Part shown: positions 7,978 through 16,060 of the stretch, in pieces
Layout of the letters: every line of letters starts with the position of its first letter
How positions within the stretch are numbered: the stretch's first letter is position 1
Source: Sutcliffiella rhizosphaerae
GTDB lineage: Bacteria; Bacillota; Bacilli; Bacillales; Bacillaceae_I
Reading direction: 5' to 3'
DNA: 64,000 nt
NCBI RefSeq assembly: GCF_917563925.1
Contig: NZ_CAKJTJ010000007.1
Span: 62,001 to 126,000 of the forward strand
Program-made: the position numbers and the translations under genes
Notes under the pieces: model-generated
Databases searched by the model: none
What the model saw: the letters and a program-made list of their open reading frames with translations, nothing else
Told to the model about the DNA's origin: nothing

Positions 7978-8328
7978 TTATTTGTTTAGTGAATTCCATT
8001 GTCTTTCAAAGTTAGTGAATGGATCGTCTGCATCGATGATGTCTTCTTTATGTTCTTTTGTTTTATTCCAGTTTTTATAGACAACATAGAGAATATACGC
8101 TGCAACAACTGCCAAGATTGCTGGGACATTTGCAATGGAGAACGAAATAGCAATGAAAGCTATAATACCCCAGAGGATTTTTGTTCCTGTCGAGTCTGTT
8201 CTCATGAATTCTTTTACTGCATAATAGGTAACTACTAAACTAACCGCTAGCCCCAATAAAGGCCCTATATTTGCCAGAAGAACAAAGAATGCGATGATAC
8301 CTACCAAAAACAAACAAAACTTCTTCAT
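7978..8328 (-). CDS. liaI: LiaI-like small membrane protein
   Basis: 116 aa with four hydrophobic stretches (about 5-20, 22-38, 50-64, 67-84) and a charged C-terminal tail. It has little sequence to match family members by eye. Its place directly upstream of liaH, its length near that of LiaI (126 aa in B. subtilis) and the LiaI/LiaF-like hydrophobic region support the name. The likely role is a membrane anchor for the LiaH oligomer. Ribosome site AAAGGAGG precedes the ATG. The upstream region carries paired ATAAGACTTG repeats that may bind LiaR. Confidence 0.75.
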   Translation of the reverse strand: MKKFCLFLVGIIAFFVLLANIGPLLGLAVSLVVTYYAVKEFMRTDSTGTKILWGIIAFIAISFSIANVPAILAVVAAYILYVVYKNWNKTKEHKEDIIDADDPFTNFERQWNSLNK

Positions 8329-8381
8329 TGACTGTTCCTCCTTTCTTTTCTATGTCTCTAGCTTACCTTTTTGACAGTGTT

Positions 8382-8443
8382 GTTATAATGAGCCACAGCC
8401 ATATTTTGCTATAAGACTTGAGGCTTATAGACGATAAGACTTG
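8382..8443 (-). promoter_or_regulatory. candidate liaIH promoter with paired LiaR-like sites
   Basis: Two identical 10-mers, ATAAGACTTG (8411-8420 and 8434-8443), lie 23 bp apart, about two helical turns. Between them is a related inverted part (CTTATAGAC). Downstream toward liaI is a TATAAC-type -10 (8382-8387, minus strand) with a poor -35, as expected of an activator-dependent promoter. The LiaR consensus is not recalled well enough to claim a match. Confidence 0.4.
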
Positions 8444-8693
8444 TTTATAAGCGCACGAAAATCAATAAAAAATCGCTCTTAAAAAGTCACACTTTCATCT
8501 TTTTTATCCCTAATTGACTATGTCATACTACTCATTAGTTAGGAGAGTTATTTAAAATTGGGAAAAAATTATATTAATTCAGGTTTTTTAGCCCTTGTCC
8601 TTTTCGGTTTTAGTTGATAGAATTTTCTGAAAGTAACACGTAACACCTTCTTTCTTTTTCACTGATTGAAAAAAATGATTAGGAGGCGTTTGT

Positions 8694-9668
8694 ATGCAAA
8701 AAGGTAAACTAATTCATTTAATTCCGTACCAATTGGAGAACAAGTTATTTGAGACTCACCGAATTCCAGAAGGTATCGAAATGATTCAAGCCCCAGCTAT
8801 GTGGCAAAAGGGGTACAACGGTGAAAATAAGGTAATAGCTGTTATTGATACAGGTTGTGACAGTAATCATCCTGATTTAGAAGGAAGAGTGCTAGAAGGA
8901 AGAAATTTTACAGATGATGACCAAGGGGATTCTGAGAATTTTACGGATTACAATGGTCATGGTACGCATGTTTCAGGTACTATAGCTGCGATAAATTCTC
9001 AATCTGGAGTAGTTGGAGTGGCACCAGAAGCTAAGCTTATTGTCTTAAAAGCATTGGCAGGGGAAACTGGCTCCGGAGAATATGAATGGATTATCAATGC
9101 GATAAATTATGCAGTTTCCAAAAATGTTGATATCATTTCTATGTCGCTCGGCGGACCGTTGGACGTTCCGGAACTTCATCAAGCAATTAAAGCCGCCATT
9201 GAACAAAACATCCTAGTAGTTTGTGCAGCCGGCAATGAAGGAGATGGTAATCATCATACAGATGAATTTTCCTATCCGGCAGCTTATACAGAGGTTATTG
9301 CTGTAGGTTCAATCAACCTACAACGAGAATCCTCCTATTTTACAAATTCAAATAATGAAATAGACCTTGTGGCACCTGGAGAAAAAATTATCTCCACGGT
9401 TCCAGGAGGAAGCTATGCCGTATTCAGTGGGACTTCTATGTCCGCACCACATGTTTCTGGCGCACTTGCCTTAATTATATCATTGGAAGAAGAGGAATTT
9501 TCAAGACCACTTTCTGAGCCAGAAATTTATGCTCAACTCATAAAGAGAACTATCCCTCTTGGCTACCCTAAGGCTTTAGAAGGAAATGGATTATTGTATT
9601 TAACGGTCCCCGATTTACTTGCAGAATATTTAAAACAAAGTAATATTGCAAAATCAATGGGAGTTTAG
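8694..9668 (+). CDS. ispA: intracellular subtilisin-type serine protease IspA
   Basis: 324 aa, very close in pattern to the ~319-aa IspA of Bacillus. There is no signal peptide; instead the short N-terminal propeptide with L-I-P-Y (residues 9-12) occludes the active site until processed. The catalytic triad is Asp52 (V-I-D-T-G-C), His89 (N-G-H-G-T-H-V-S-G) and Ser248 (G-T-S-M-S-A-P-H), with the oxyanion Asn181 in A-A-G-N-E-G-D-G. It degrades cytosolic proteins, mainly in stationary phase. GGAGG lies 7 bases before the ATG. It stands alone, between the lia promoter region and its own terminator. Confidence 0.95.
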   Translation: MQKGKLIHLIPYQLENKLFETHRIPEGIEMIQAPAMWQKGYNGENKVIAVIDTGCDSNHPDLEGRVLEGRNFTDDDQGDSENFTDYNGHGTHVSGTIAAINSQSGVVGVAPEAKLIVLKALAGETGSGEYEWIINAINYAVSKNVDIISMSLGGPLDVPELHQAIKAAIEQNILVVCAAGNEGDGNHHTDEFSYPAAYTEVIAVGSINLQRESSYFTNSNNEIDLVAPGEKIISTVPGGSYAVFSGTSMSAPHVSGALALIISLEEEEFSRPLSEPEIYAQLIKRTIPLGYPKALEGNGLLYLTVPDLLAEYLKQSNIAKSMGV

Positions 9669-9697
9669 GCGTTTTCTCAAGATTGTCCCTAAAATGA

Positions 9698-9733
9698 AAG
9701 CAGGACGGAAAACTTACTTTTTCCGTCCTGCTT
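9698..9733. terminator. terminator after ispA
   Basis: A long stem (AGCAGGACGGAAAA / TTTTTCCGTCCTGCT) lies about 30 bases after the ispA stop. The T-run is short on the plus strand, so termination may be partial. It can also serve the convergent small gene. Confidence 0.7.
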
Positions 9734-9769
9734 ATTAGTTTTATGAAGCCATTGCAAATATAATGAAAT

Positions 9770-10069
9770 CTAGCTTACAAAAGAAGACTTTTTCAAATAA
9801 TTATCAAAAACAATATTCCCAAAAGGAATAAATGCAACAATAAAAGCACCTGCAACCCATTTTATCGACCATCTAATTTTTATGGTGATATAAGCAACGA
9901 AGAGTACATAAGCAATGAATAAAAAGCCATGTAATGCTCCAACTACACTTACTGCTTGTGGAATATCCAGTCCATATTTTAACGGCATCGCAATAAATAA
10001 AAGTACCAATAATGAACCGCCTTCCACTAATCCCATCATTCTGAATCTTTGCATTGTGGTATTTGCCAT
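9770..10069 (-). CDS. DUF3817 integral membrane protein
   Basis: About 99 aa from an ATG at 10069 preceded by GGGGGT; a longer reading with 13 extra residues lacks a good ribosome site. The sequence has three hydrophobic segments, with R-F-R-M-M-G-L-V-E-G near the start and G-A-L-H-G-F-L-F-I-A-Y in the middle, which are features of DUF3817 (YdzA-like) membrane proteins. Function is not known for the family. It is a single gene convergent with ispA. Confidence 0.75.
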   Translation of the reverse strand: MANTTMQRFRMMGLVEGGSLLVLLFIAMPLKYGLDIPQAVSVVGALHGFLFIAYVLFVAYITIKIRWSIKWVAGAFIVAFIPFGNIVFDNYLKKSSFVS

Positions 10070-10181
10070 ACTACCCCCGTCTTTCCTTACTTTATTTTCT
10101 ACTCTCATTATATAGTAGTAGAAGCTAATAGTGCGTCCTCACATCTGACAATCTTGTGAAAGGGCATGTTTATTACAAGAA

Positions 10182-10385
10182 CTACCTTTTGTATTTTTGA
10201 AAGATAAGTATCCCTAGCTGCAATAATAGAGAGAGTAAGATAGAAATGGGGAAAAGCACCATAAAGGATGCGATAGCAGTTAAGTCTCCCCACATTGGGT
10301 CTGAAAGCCTGATAAAAACTGCGTACAACAAGGAGACCATAAATCCTAGGATGGTACCAATTAAAAGAATCTTGTACTTTTTCAT
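10182..10385 (-). CDS. small two-helix membrane protein, unknown
   Basis: 67 aa with two strongly hydrophobic helices (about 6-26 and 38-60) joined by a short polar loop, and a basic C-terminus (Q-K-Y-K-R). No family recognised. The ATG has a strong ribosome site (AAGGAGGAAGTA), which argues for a real gene. Neighbours do not suggest a function; it is on the same strand as the DUF3817 gene 113 bp downstream. Confidence 0.6.
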   Translation of the reverse strand: MKKYKILLIGTILGFMVSLLYAVFIRLSDPMWGDLTAIASFMVLFPISILLSLLLQLGILIFQKYKR

Positions 10386-10570
10386 TACTTCCTCCTTAAA
10401 CTCTATGTTTTGATCCTACATTTCAAATTAAAGGTTTAATTCCTTGTTCAAGAAGTTAATAGGAGTGGTTAAGCTTTGAATAAGCTATTATCTACTTTTA
10501 CTCTTTTTATAAATTCTAACGAAAATCATTCGTTTTTGTCCATTTAATTTTAAATTTTTGCCAGAATAAA

Positions 10571-10601
10571 ATAAAGAGAGAAGCAATAAAAGAGCTCTCT
10601 C
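10571..10601 (-). terminator. terminator of the PHA operon
   Basis: On the minus strand GAGAGAGC, a 9-base loop and GCTTCTCTC are followed by TTTATTTTATT, directly after the stop of the 36-codon ORF at 10603. Its position beyond that ORF, not directly after phaC, suggests that the small ORF belongs to the transcript. Confidence 0.65.
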
Positions 10602-10602
10602 C

Positions 10603-10713
10603 CTAGTTTTCTTTCAAACTGTGTAAAAACTGTGTATAAACTAAAGGGCCAAATCCTAAATACTCTAGATAGGGGTCCATGGACCAAACTCTATCTTCCA
10701 TTAAATAAAACAT
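10603..10713 (-). CDS. unreported 36-aa ORF at the end of the PHA operon
   Basis: Read by hand on the minus strand: an ATG at 10713 preceded by an excellent ribosome site (AAGGAGGGG, 7 bases away), 36 codons, and a TAG at 10603. The product starts M-F-Y-L-M-E-D-R and ends F-L-H-S-L-K-E-N; it is aromatic and acidic with no membrane helix. It begins 34 bp after the phaC stop and the operon terminator follows it. No family recognised. Ribosome site, spacing and terminator support a real gene; a role in PHA granules is only a guess from position. Confidence 0.55.
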   Translation of the reverse strand: MFYLMEDRVWSMDPYLEYLGFGPLVYTQFLHSLKEN

Positions 10714-10747
10714 TTCTATATCCCCTCCTTAATCGTCATAACGTAAT

Positions 10748-11764
10748 CTAGGACCTACTAGAAAGCCATTCATCCAAGTAAGCTGGTATTTTTCCATTTT
10801 CCACAGAGGTTCCTGTATGGCCACCCTGCAGTATGTGGATATGTTTATCAATGCTTGATACTTTTTCCATGATGGGCATGATTTGATGCAATGGTACGAG
10901 TCTATCTCCCTCTGTTCCAACAACAAGCAGGTTTGCTTTTATATTTTCAAGCTTTACTTGCTTCCCATTAACCATGAACGTGCCTTTCATTAACTTATTG
11001 TCTTTTATTAAATCCTCTCCTATTTGATTGGCAACTCCACTTGTCATCGGTATATGTCCTTTCGTCCAGGCATTAAAGCGAAGCCACTTTTCGACATAAT
11101 TTTTGTCATCTTTTTTTGTGAGTAATGAGAGGTACGGAGTAATGTAAATGGGAGAAGTAACTAGTCTTATTCCTGCTTCTACAAAAGAGGCTGGCAATAC
11201 ACCTATTTCATTCACAAATTTATTTTCTTGCACGTTTCCTTTTCTTAACGCTTTGACCCATTTATCAAAATATGGTGGGGTGTGGAAGTCAATTGGAGTG
11301 ACGAATAGAATGAGGTTTTTTATTGGAGCGCTGGTAATGGAGGCGTGGATAGCAGCTAGAGTTCCTCCAAGACAATAACCCAAAACTGTCAAATTGTCTG
11401 TCTCTGCATGTGCAAGTGTTTTTTGGACGGCTCGTTCGATGTAATCTGATACATAATCGCTAATAGTCATATTACGGTCTTCTAAGCCTGGCTTTCCAAA
11501 ATCAATTAAATACACATCATATCCATTGCTAACAAAAGCTTCAATCGTGCTTGCTCCTGGTAGGAGATCTAAAATAAATGGTTGATTAACCAAAGAATAA
11601 ATAATAAAAATGGGCGTTTTATTGTTTTTATTTATTGCAGGGTAATGCCACAATGTGGCTTTATTTTTCGTCCAAATTTTCACTCTTGGAGTAATCCCAT
11701 CTTTATACGGAGTATCATTGTATTTACTCATTTCACTCTTCCACTTCTCCATATCATTATCCAT
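10748..11764 (-). CDS. phaC: class IV PHA synthase subunit PhaC
   Basis: 338 aa alpha/beta-hydrolase fold. The lipase-like box is G-Y-C131-L-G-G with the catalytic cysteine typical of PHA synthases. The catalytic Asp lies in G-D-R-L-V-P, and the His in G-G-H-T-G near the C-terminus. It polymerises (R)-3-hydroxyacyl-CoA into storage polyester. Class IV enzymes need PhaR, encoded immediately upstream with an 8-bp overlap. It is somewhat shorter than the ~360 aa of the B. megaterium enzyme. The ATG has GAGGGGG in front. Confidence 0.92.
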   Translation of the reverse strand: MDNDMEKWKSEMSKYNDTPYKDGITPRVKIWTKNKATLWHYPAINKNNKTPIFIIYSLVNQPFILDLLPGASTIEAFVSNGYDVYLIDFGKPGLEDRNMTISDYVSDYIERAVQKTLAHAETDNLTVLGYCLGGTLAAIHASITSAPIKNLILFVTPIDFHTPPYFDKWVKALRKGNVQENKFVNEIGVLPASFVEAGIRLVTSPIYITPYLSLLTKKDDKNYVEKWLRFNAWTKGHIPMTSGVANQIGEDLIKDNKLMKGTFMVNGKQVKLENIKANLLVVGTEGDRLVPLHQIMPIMEKVSSIDKHIHILQGGHTGTSVENGKIPAYLDEWLSSRS

Positions 11765-12224
11765 GGTTTTCCCCCTCTCTGAAACGTGCTATTTTCTCCT
11801 CAGTTCCCTTTACGTTACTTTTTGAGGAATTATTAATCTTAAGGAGCACTCTTGTGGGAGTTGGAGTTTTTCTATTTTTAATTACGCCTCGGTTTGGCGC
11901 ATCCGGTTTTAATTTTGCTGATTGGAATCCCACCTCCAGCTTTTCTTCCAAACTATCGATTTTTTCTTCTACTTGAATAAGCATTTTCGCAAGGTTTGCT
12001 ACATCATTTTTTGTGGGAAAGTTGAATTGAAGGGAAAGAACCTCTACCTGCTCTCGTAACCTTCTTAGGTTTTCCGCTTTTTTCTCACTTTCAAGACCAA
12101 CTAGTTCGAAAACAGATTCACGGTTTAATCCACTTTTAATTATTTCATTTAATTTATTTTCTAATTGCACTGCTCTTATTTTTAATTTTTTGTTTCTTTC
12201 TTGATCTTTTTTTCCAAATGTCAA
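11757..12224 (-). CDS. phaR: PHA synthase subunit PhaR
   Basis: 155 aa, mostly helical with coiled-coil character (residues 10-110) and a basic, proline-rich tail. PhaR of class IV PHA synthases forms the active complex with PhaC; length and gene position fit. The start is a TTG at 12224 with AAGGATG eight bases upstream. The C-terminus overlaps the phaC start, so the two are probably translationally coupled. Identification rests on context and general character more than on a recognisable motif. Confidence 0.8.
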   Translation of the reverse strand: MTFGKKDQERNKKLKIRAVQLENKLNEIIKSGLNRESVFELVGLESEKKAENLRRLREQVEVLSLQFNFPTKNDVANLAKMLIQVEEKIDSLEEKLEVGFQSAKLKPDAPNRGVIKNRKTPTPTRVLLKINNSSKSNVKGTEEKIARFREGENHG

Positions 12225-12252
12225 TGTTCATTCATCCTTTCTTTATGAATGG

Positions 12253-13029
12253 CTATATTAAGGATGTCATTCCACCATCCATGACTAGAACGTGACCAAC
12301 GCAATAATCCGATGCCTTAGAACTAAGAAATACAACCGCTCCTTTTAAATCATACTCACCGCCAAAGCGTTTTGCGGGTATTTTATCTTTTACATATGGA
12401 GCTGCATGTTCTAGAATTCCTTTTGTTATCTTCGTAGGGAACATCCCCGGCGCAATCGCATTCACTTGGATATTATGTGGTGCTAACTTAACACCTAAAT
12501 CCTTGGTGAATGTAATAACTCCTCCTTTGCTCGTATTGTAAGCAATCGTATCCATCAACCTTGGATCTGTTCCACCCATTCCTGACACTGAAGCAATATT
12601 GATAATTTTTCCGCTACCTTGCTTCATCATGATTCTTGCTACCTTTTGACTGAACAAAAATAAACCTTTCAAATTAACATTCATTACTTTGTCCCATTTA
12701 TCAGCAGGTAAATCTAAGGTTGGAGCCATCCAGGATGTTCCACTGTTATTAACTAAAATGTCAATGTTGCCATAATGCTTCATCGTTTCATCAATAACAT
12801 TCTGAATCTCCTTTTCATTCGTAATATCACAAAGAAAAGCCTTCGAACTTACCCCTTTTGATTGCAACTCTTGACTTACCTTCTCACAAGAGGCGAGGTC
12901 TCGAGAACAGACAACTACGTTAGCGCCTGCTTCAGCGAGGCCATGTGCAATCTGAGCCCCTAGACCCTTTCCACCACCAGTAACGATAGCAGTCTTTTTT
13001 GATAGATTAAATAATTCATTTACTTCCAT
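12253..13029 (-). CDS. SDR reductase of the PHA operon (gluconate-5-dehydrogenase-like)
   Basis: 258 aa classical short-chain dehydrogenase. T-G-G-G-K-G-L-G (17-24) binds the cofactor; N-N-S-G, S-V-S-G and Y-N-T-S-K give the catalytic Ser/Tyr/Lys. It starts the phaR-phaC transcript, where B. megaterium has phaB (acetoacetyl-CoA reductase). The early L-F-N-L-S-K-K-T-A-I-V-T-G-G-G stretch is closer to gluconate 5-dehydrogenase-like SDRs than to PhaB, from memory. A role in making (R)-3-hydroxyacyl-CoA is the best guess from the operon. ATG with GAGGGGG upstream. Confidence 0.75.
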   Translation of the reverse strand: MEVNELFNLSKKTAIVTGGGKGLGAQIAHGLAEAGANVVVCSRDLASCEKVSQELQSKGVSSKAFLCDITNEKEIQNVIDETMKHYGNIDILVNNSGTSWMAPTLDLPADKWDKVMNVNLKGLFLFSQKVARIMMKQGSGKIINIASVSGMGGTDPRLMDTIAYNTSKGGVITFTKDLGVKLAPHNIQVNAIAPGMFPTKITKGILEHAAPYVKDKIPAKRFGGEYDLKGAVVFLSSKASDYCVGHVLVMDGGMTSLI

Positions 13030-13297
13030 ATGGAATCCCCCTCATTTTAATAATCTAGCAAATGCTAATAGATTCCATATAGTATAGTAGAGAAACTATA
13101 AAGGTGTGTATAAATTGATGAAATCGTGGAGTGTTAAAATACTCTCAAGATTAAAAGAAGGATTTCTCCATCTTTCTTGCTTTTAAGAACTTTAAACTCA
13201 TAATCGCCAATCATTCCCCCCTTACCTACATTAAGTTTTTAAGCAATAGACAAGTACAAAGTCCAGAAGGCAATTTTTACGAACTAGAAAAAAACAA

Positions 13298-13329
13298 AAA
13301 AAGACCCTCCAAAATGGAGAGCCTTTTTA
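13298..13329 (-). terminator. terminator after the cold-shock gene
   Basis: On the minus strand GGCTCTCC-ATTTT-GGAGGGTC is followed by TTTTTTT. It lies a few bases after the csp stop codon. Confidence 0.85.
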
Positions 13330-13337
13330 CGTCAAAA

Positions 13338-13535
13338 TTACTTTTGAACGTTTGCAGCTTGAGGTCCACGAGCACCTTGCTCAACTTCGAAAGTTACTGT
13401 TTGACCTTCTTCTAAAGTTTTGAAACCGTCGCCTTGAATAGCAGAGAAGTGTACGAATACGTCGTCTTGACCGTCAACTTCGATAAATCCGAATCCTTTT
13501 TCAGCGTTGAACCATTTTACTTTACCTTCTAACAT
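13338..13535 (-). CDS. cold-shock protein (CspB/CspC/CspD family)
   Basis: 65 aa, single cold-shock domain. RNP1 is K-G-F-G-F-I (residues 13-18) and RNP2 is V-F-V-H-F (26-30). It binds single-stranded RNA/DNA as an RNA chaperone. The sequence mixes features of the three B. subtilis paralogues, so the exact letter is left open. ATG with AGGAGGT upstream. A leader of more than 100 bases and a hairpin beside the ribosome site suggest post-transcriptional control by temperature, as known for csp genes. Confidence 0.95.
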   Translation of the reverse strand: MLEGKVKWFNAEKGFGFIEVDGQDDVFVHFSAIQGDGFKTLEEGQTVTFEVEQGARGPQAANVQK

Positions 13536-13544
13536 ATGTGTTAC

Positions 13545-13680
13545 CTCCTAGTGTGAATAACTCACACAATTGTATTACCATTCTTGCTCTGCATAATCTT
13601 TCAAGACGAAAAAAACATGAAAGTAGATTTCTTCTCTCAGCCTTACCGAACAAAAACAATTAGGTTAATCATAGAACATT
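13545..13680 (-). promoter_or_regulatory. long 5' leader of the csp gene with ribosome-site-proximal hairpin
   Basis: On the minus strand GTGTGAGTTATTCACAC forms a hairpin (13553-13569) immediately before the AGGAGGT ribosome site, and an A-rich, T-rich leader extends upstream. Cold-shock genes usually have long structured leaders. No transcription start can be assigned by eye. Confidence 0.4.
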
Positions 13681-13853
13681 TACAAACAAAAATCAAGTTA
13701 TTAATGATATTTCTACTTAATACCAATAAATTGATTACTTTTGGAAATTTTTTATTTAATTAGATAATCTTGTGCCTTTTCTTTTTAAAGCAGATTATGT
13801 AAGATAGAACATTATTAGTTCAAATAGACAATTGTTTTTTTAGGGAGGACAAC

Positions 13854-15029
13854 ATGATTAAACTAGGACTATTACCAAGAATCATACTTGCCATTATTTT
13901 AGGCATTACAGTTGGAAGTTTTGCACCACAGTGGTTTATTAAGATTTTCGTGACGTTCAATGAGATTTTTGGTAACTTTTTAGGCTTTGCCATTCCGTTA
14001 ATTATCATTGCTTTTATCGCACCTGGTATAGGAGAAATAGGAAAAGGGGCTGGGAAACTACTTGGACTGACAACATCCCTTGCTTATTTCTCTACTTTGG
14101 TTGCTGGTATGCTTGCCTATTTAGCTGCAATTACACTCTACCCTGTCATTTTAAAAAATGCCAGTCTAACTGGCGCAATGGAAAATCCAGAAGAAGCACT
14201 ACTTCATCCTTTTATCGAATTAGAAATTCCTGCTCCATTTGACGTTATGACAGCTTTGATCCTTGCATTCATGTTAGGTCTAGGTATGGCAGCAATTAAG
14301 GGCGATGTGCTGAAAAATGGATTTATTGAATTTCGTTCTATCGTCGAGCTTGTCATCTCAAAAATCATCATTCCAATACTGCCATTTCATATACTCGGTA
14401 TATTTGCCAATATGACTTATGGTGGACAAGTACAAACCATCATCAGTGTCTTTGCTAAAGTATTTGTCCTTATCATCCTTTTACACTTTACAATGTTACT
14501 TTTACAATTCTCAGCAAGTGGAGCACTTTCTAAAAGAAATCCTCTTGAAATGTTAAGGGCGATGATGGCTGCCTATTTTACAGCACTTGGGACTCAATCG
14601 TCCGCTTCAACGATTCCTGTAACACTCCAACGTACAAAAATTATGGGAGTGAGGGAAAAGACTGCAGATTTCACTGTACCTCTGCTAGCTAATATTCACC
14701 TTTCAGGAAGTACGATTACCATTGTGTCATGCGCAATGGCCATCATGTTCATTAATGGAATGAATTACTCACTTTTCATTGTATTTCCTTTTATCATAGT
14801 ATTAGGTGTTACGATGATCGCCGCTCCTGGTGTACCGGGGGGAGCAGTAATGGCAGCAATTGGCCTTTTACAAACCATGCTTGAATTTGATGCTACTATG
14901 GTTTCCTTGATGATCGCTCTTTATCTTGCTCAAGATAGCTTTGGCACTGCATGTAATGTTACCGGAGACGGCGCCATTGCAAATGTAGTCGATAAAATTA
15001 CAAATAAAGATAAGGCGCAGTACCTATAA
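13854..15029 (+). CDS. dicarboxylate/amino acid:cation symporter (DAACS family)
   Basis: 391 aa polytopic membrane protein with about eight to nine helices. The re-entrant serine-rich hairpin appears as T-Q-S-S-A-S-T-I-P-V-T (about 245-255), and the second conserved region as A-Q-D-S-F-G-T-A-C-N-V-T-G-D-G (about 362-376). Family members take up glutamate, aspartate, serine/threonine or C4-dicarboxylates with Na+ or H+. Substrate cannot be assigned. ATG preceded by AGGGAGG. It is divergent from csp and monocistronic. Confidence 0.85.
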   Translation: MIKLGLLPRIILAIILGITVGSFAPQWFIKIFVTFNEIFGNFLGFAIPLIIIAFIAPGIGEIGKGAGKLLGLTTSLAYFSTLVAGMLAYLAAITLYPVILKNASLTGAMENPEEALLHPFIELEIPAPFDVMTALILAFMLGLGMAAIKGDVLKNGFIEFRSIVELVISKIIIPILPFHILGIFANMTYGGQVQTIISVFAKVFVLIILLHFTMLLLQFSASGALSKRNPLEMLRAMMAAYFTALGTQSSASTIPVTLQRTKIMGVREKTADFTVPLLANIHLSGSTITIVSCAMAIMFINGMNYSLFIVFPFIIVLGVTMIAAPGVPGGAVMAAIGLLQTMLEFDATMVSLMIALYLAQDSFGTACNVTGDGAIANVVDKITNKDKAQYL

Positions 15030-15350
15030 GGATTTATTTCAAACACGAAGCTTGTAATCGACCATAGGTTAAGTTAACGATTATGTGACATTGTTTGATT
15101 AAAACGCATGCCATCTCAACCTAGCTGTTGATTGAAGCAATTCGTGTAGCCACTTGCTTTAAAGTAGTGGTAGATTGGAGACTCCAAAGATAGGAGTCTC
15201 TAAATCGCCCTCTTATAGAGATTTTAACTGGTGCGTCTACTAACTACCATGATCATCGAGCCAAAAATCCAGCACTATCAATTTCAGGCTCTGAAGTGAC
15301 CATTTAATTAAAAGTCTCTTTGACTAGTAAGGGAAAAATAGGAACCCAGC
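15030..15350. other. 320-bp gap with an unexplained hairpin
   Basis: No gene with a ribosome site is visible here. The only clear structure is a strong stem-loop at 15173-15206: GATT-g-GAGACTCC, loop AAAGATA, GGAGTCTC-ta-AATC. It is not followed by a T-run, so it is not a standard terminator. The symporter has no other terminator nearby. Confidence 0.5.
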
Positions 15351-15388
15351 AAAAAGAGGCTATTAGAACTCTAAACAGCCCCTCCTTT
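15350..15388 (-). terminator. terminator after the sspH-like gene
   Basis: On the minus strand AGGGGCT and AGCCTCT form a stem around an 18-base loop, followed by TTTTT, a few bases after the stop codon. Confidence 0.65.
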
Positions 15389-15392
15389 ATAC

Positions 15393-15578
15393 CTACTCTA
15401 CTTCTTCTAAATCTGCAACTGCTACTTCTGTCCTCTCTTCACCTGGTCCTCGAAGATGTACCGTTGCCATTATGCCATCTTCACTAACGGCATCAATCCA
15501 TACTTTTGTTCCTTGGAAGGTTACTTCTGTTATTGCCGGGGAGGATAATATTTGTCTTACACGTCTTTCTTCCATCAT
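15393..15578 (-). CDS. sspH: H-type small acid-soluble spore protein
   Basis: 61 aa from the ATG at 15578. The upstream in-frame GTG overlaps the GGAGTG ribosome site and is unlikely. The pattern R-x-x-Q-I-L-x-S-P, then V-T-F-Q-G-T-K-V-W-I-D-A-V, then E-E-R-T-E-V-x-V-x-D-L is that of the SspH family. These are minor spore-core proteins made in the forespore, so a sigma-G promoter would be expected; I could not fix one by eye. It is monocistronic and marks the host as a spore former. The number of sspH paralogues cannot be known from this window. Confidence 0.8.
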   Translation of the reverse strand: MMEERRVRQILSSPAITEVTFQGTKVWIDAVSEDGIMATVHLRGPGEERTEVAVADLEEVE

Positions 15579-15601
15579 CTTCACTCCTGCTCTTTTAATA
15601 G

Positions 15602-15696
15602 GGCTACTTTCTCAAACATTTGTGCTTCTTTCCAACATTTACGAGAATTGATACTGTCGTGCAACATTAATCGAGACAACTTTTTAGAAAACAGCC
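15602..15696. mobile_element. short GGCT...AGCC inverted-repeat element, copy at 15.6 kb
   Basis: 95 bp with terminal inverted repeats: left GGCTACTTTCTCAAA and right (reverse complement) GGCTGTTTTCTAAAA. In reverse orientation it contains GCACGACAGTATC...TCGTAA, matching the conserved GCACGACAGTGACGAT block of the copies near 42 kb. No coding capacity. It lies between sspH and the 82-aa gene. Confidence 0.6.
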
Positions 15697-15810
15697 TTTT
15701 ATGTTGACCCGTACTTTTCGAGTTTATTTTTCCATAACTACTTCGAATTATCCTCTATAAGTTTAATCTTTCTCCTTTTTTGTCAACAATAGTAAGCAGA
15801 GGTGAAATGT

Positions 15811-16059
15811 ATGAAGCTCCGTAAGGATGAAAAAGAAAAGTTAAGTGCAGCCATTGATAAAATGAATGAGGGATTAGAAGTATTTATAGACTACTATAAT
15901 GACTCGGAGGAAGACACCCCAATTATCCCGTTTGATGAAGAGGTTCTAGCCTTACTAGATGCCGGAAAAACTAAATATGGGGAAGATCTCTTTAATAAAA
16001 AAATTAATGCCATTATGAAAGAAGTGCTATCTTTCATTTCAAATGAGAAAGAACAGTAA
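15811..16059 (+). CDS. 82-aa acidic protein, unknown, upstream of the K+ channel gene
   Basis: Start at ATG 15811 with AGAGGTG at proper spacing; an in-frame GTG nine bases earlier overlaps that site. The product is acidic and helical, K-L-R-K-D-E-K-E-K-L at the start and E-V-L-S-F-I-S-N-E-K-E-Q at the end, with no membrane segment. No family recognised. The next gene, a potassium channel, begins one base after this stop, so the two are probably cotranscribed and translationally coupled. That makes a role in channel regulation plausible, but nothing in the sequence shows it. Confidence 0.65.
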   Translation: MKLRKDEKEKLSAAIDKMNEGLEVFIDYYNDSEEDTPIIPFDEEVLALLDAGKTKYGEDLFNKKINAIMKEVLSFISNEKEQ

Positions 16060-16060
16060 A

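Noticed and set aside
10108-10293. 61-codon minus-strand frame
   Set aside because: It overlaps the better-supported 67-aa membrane gene in another frame and lacks a ribosome site.
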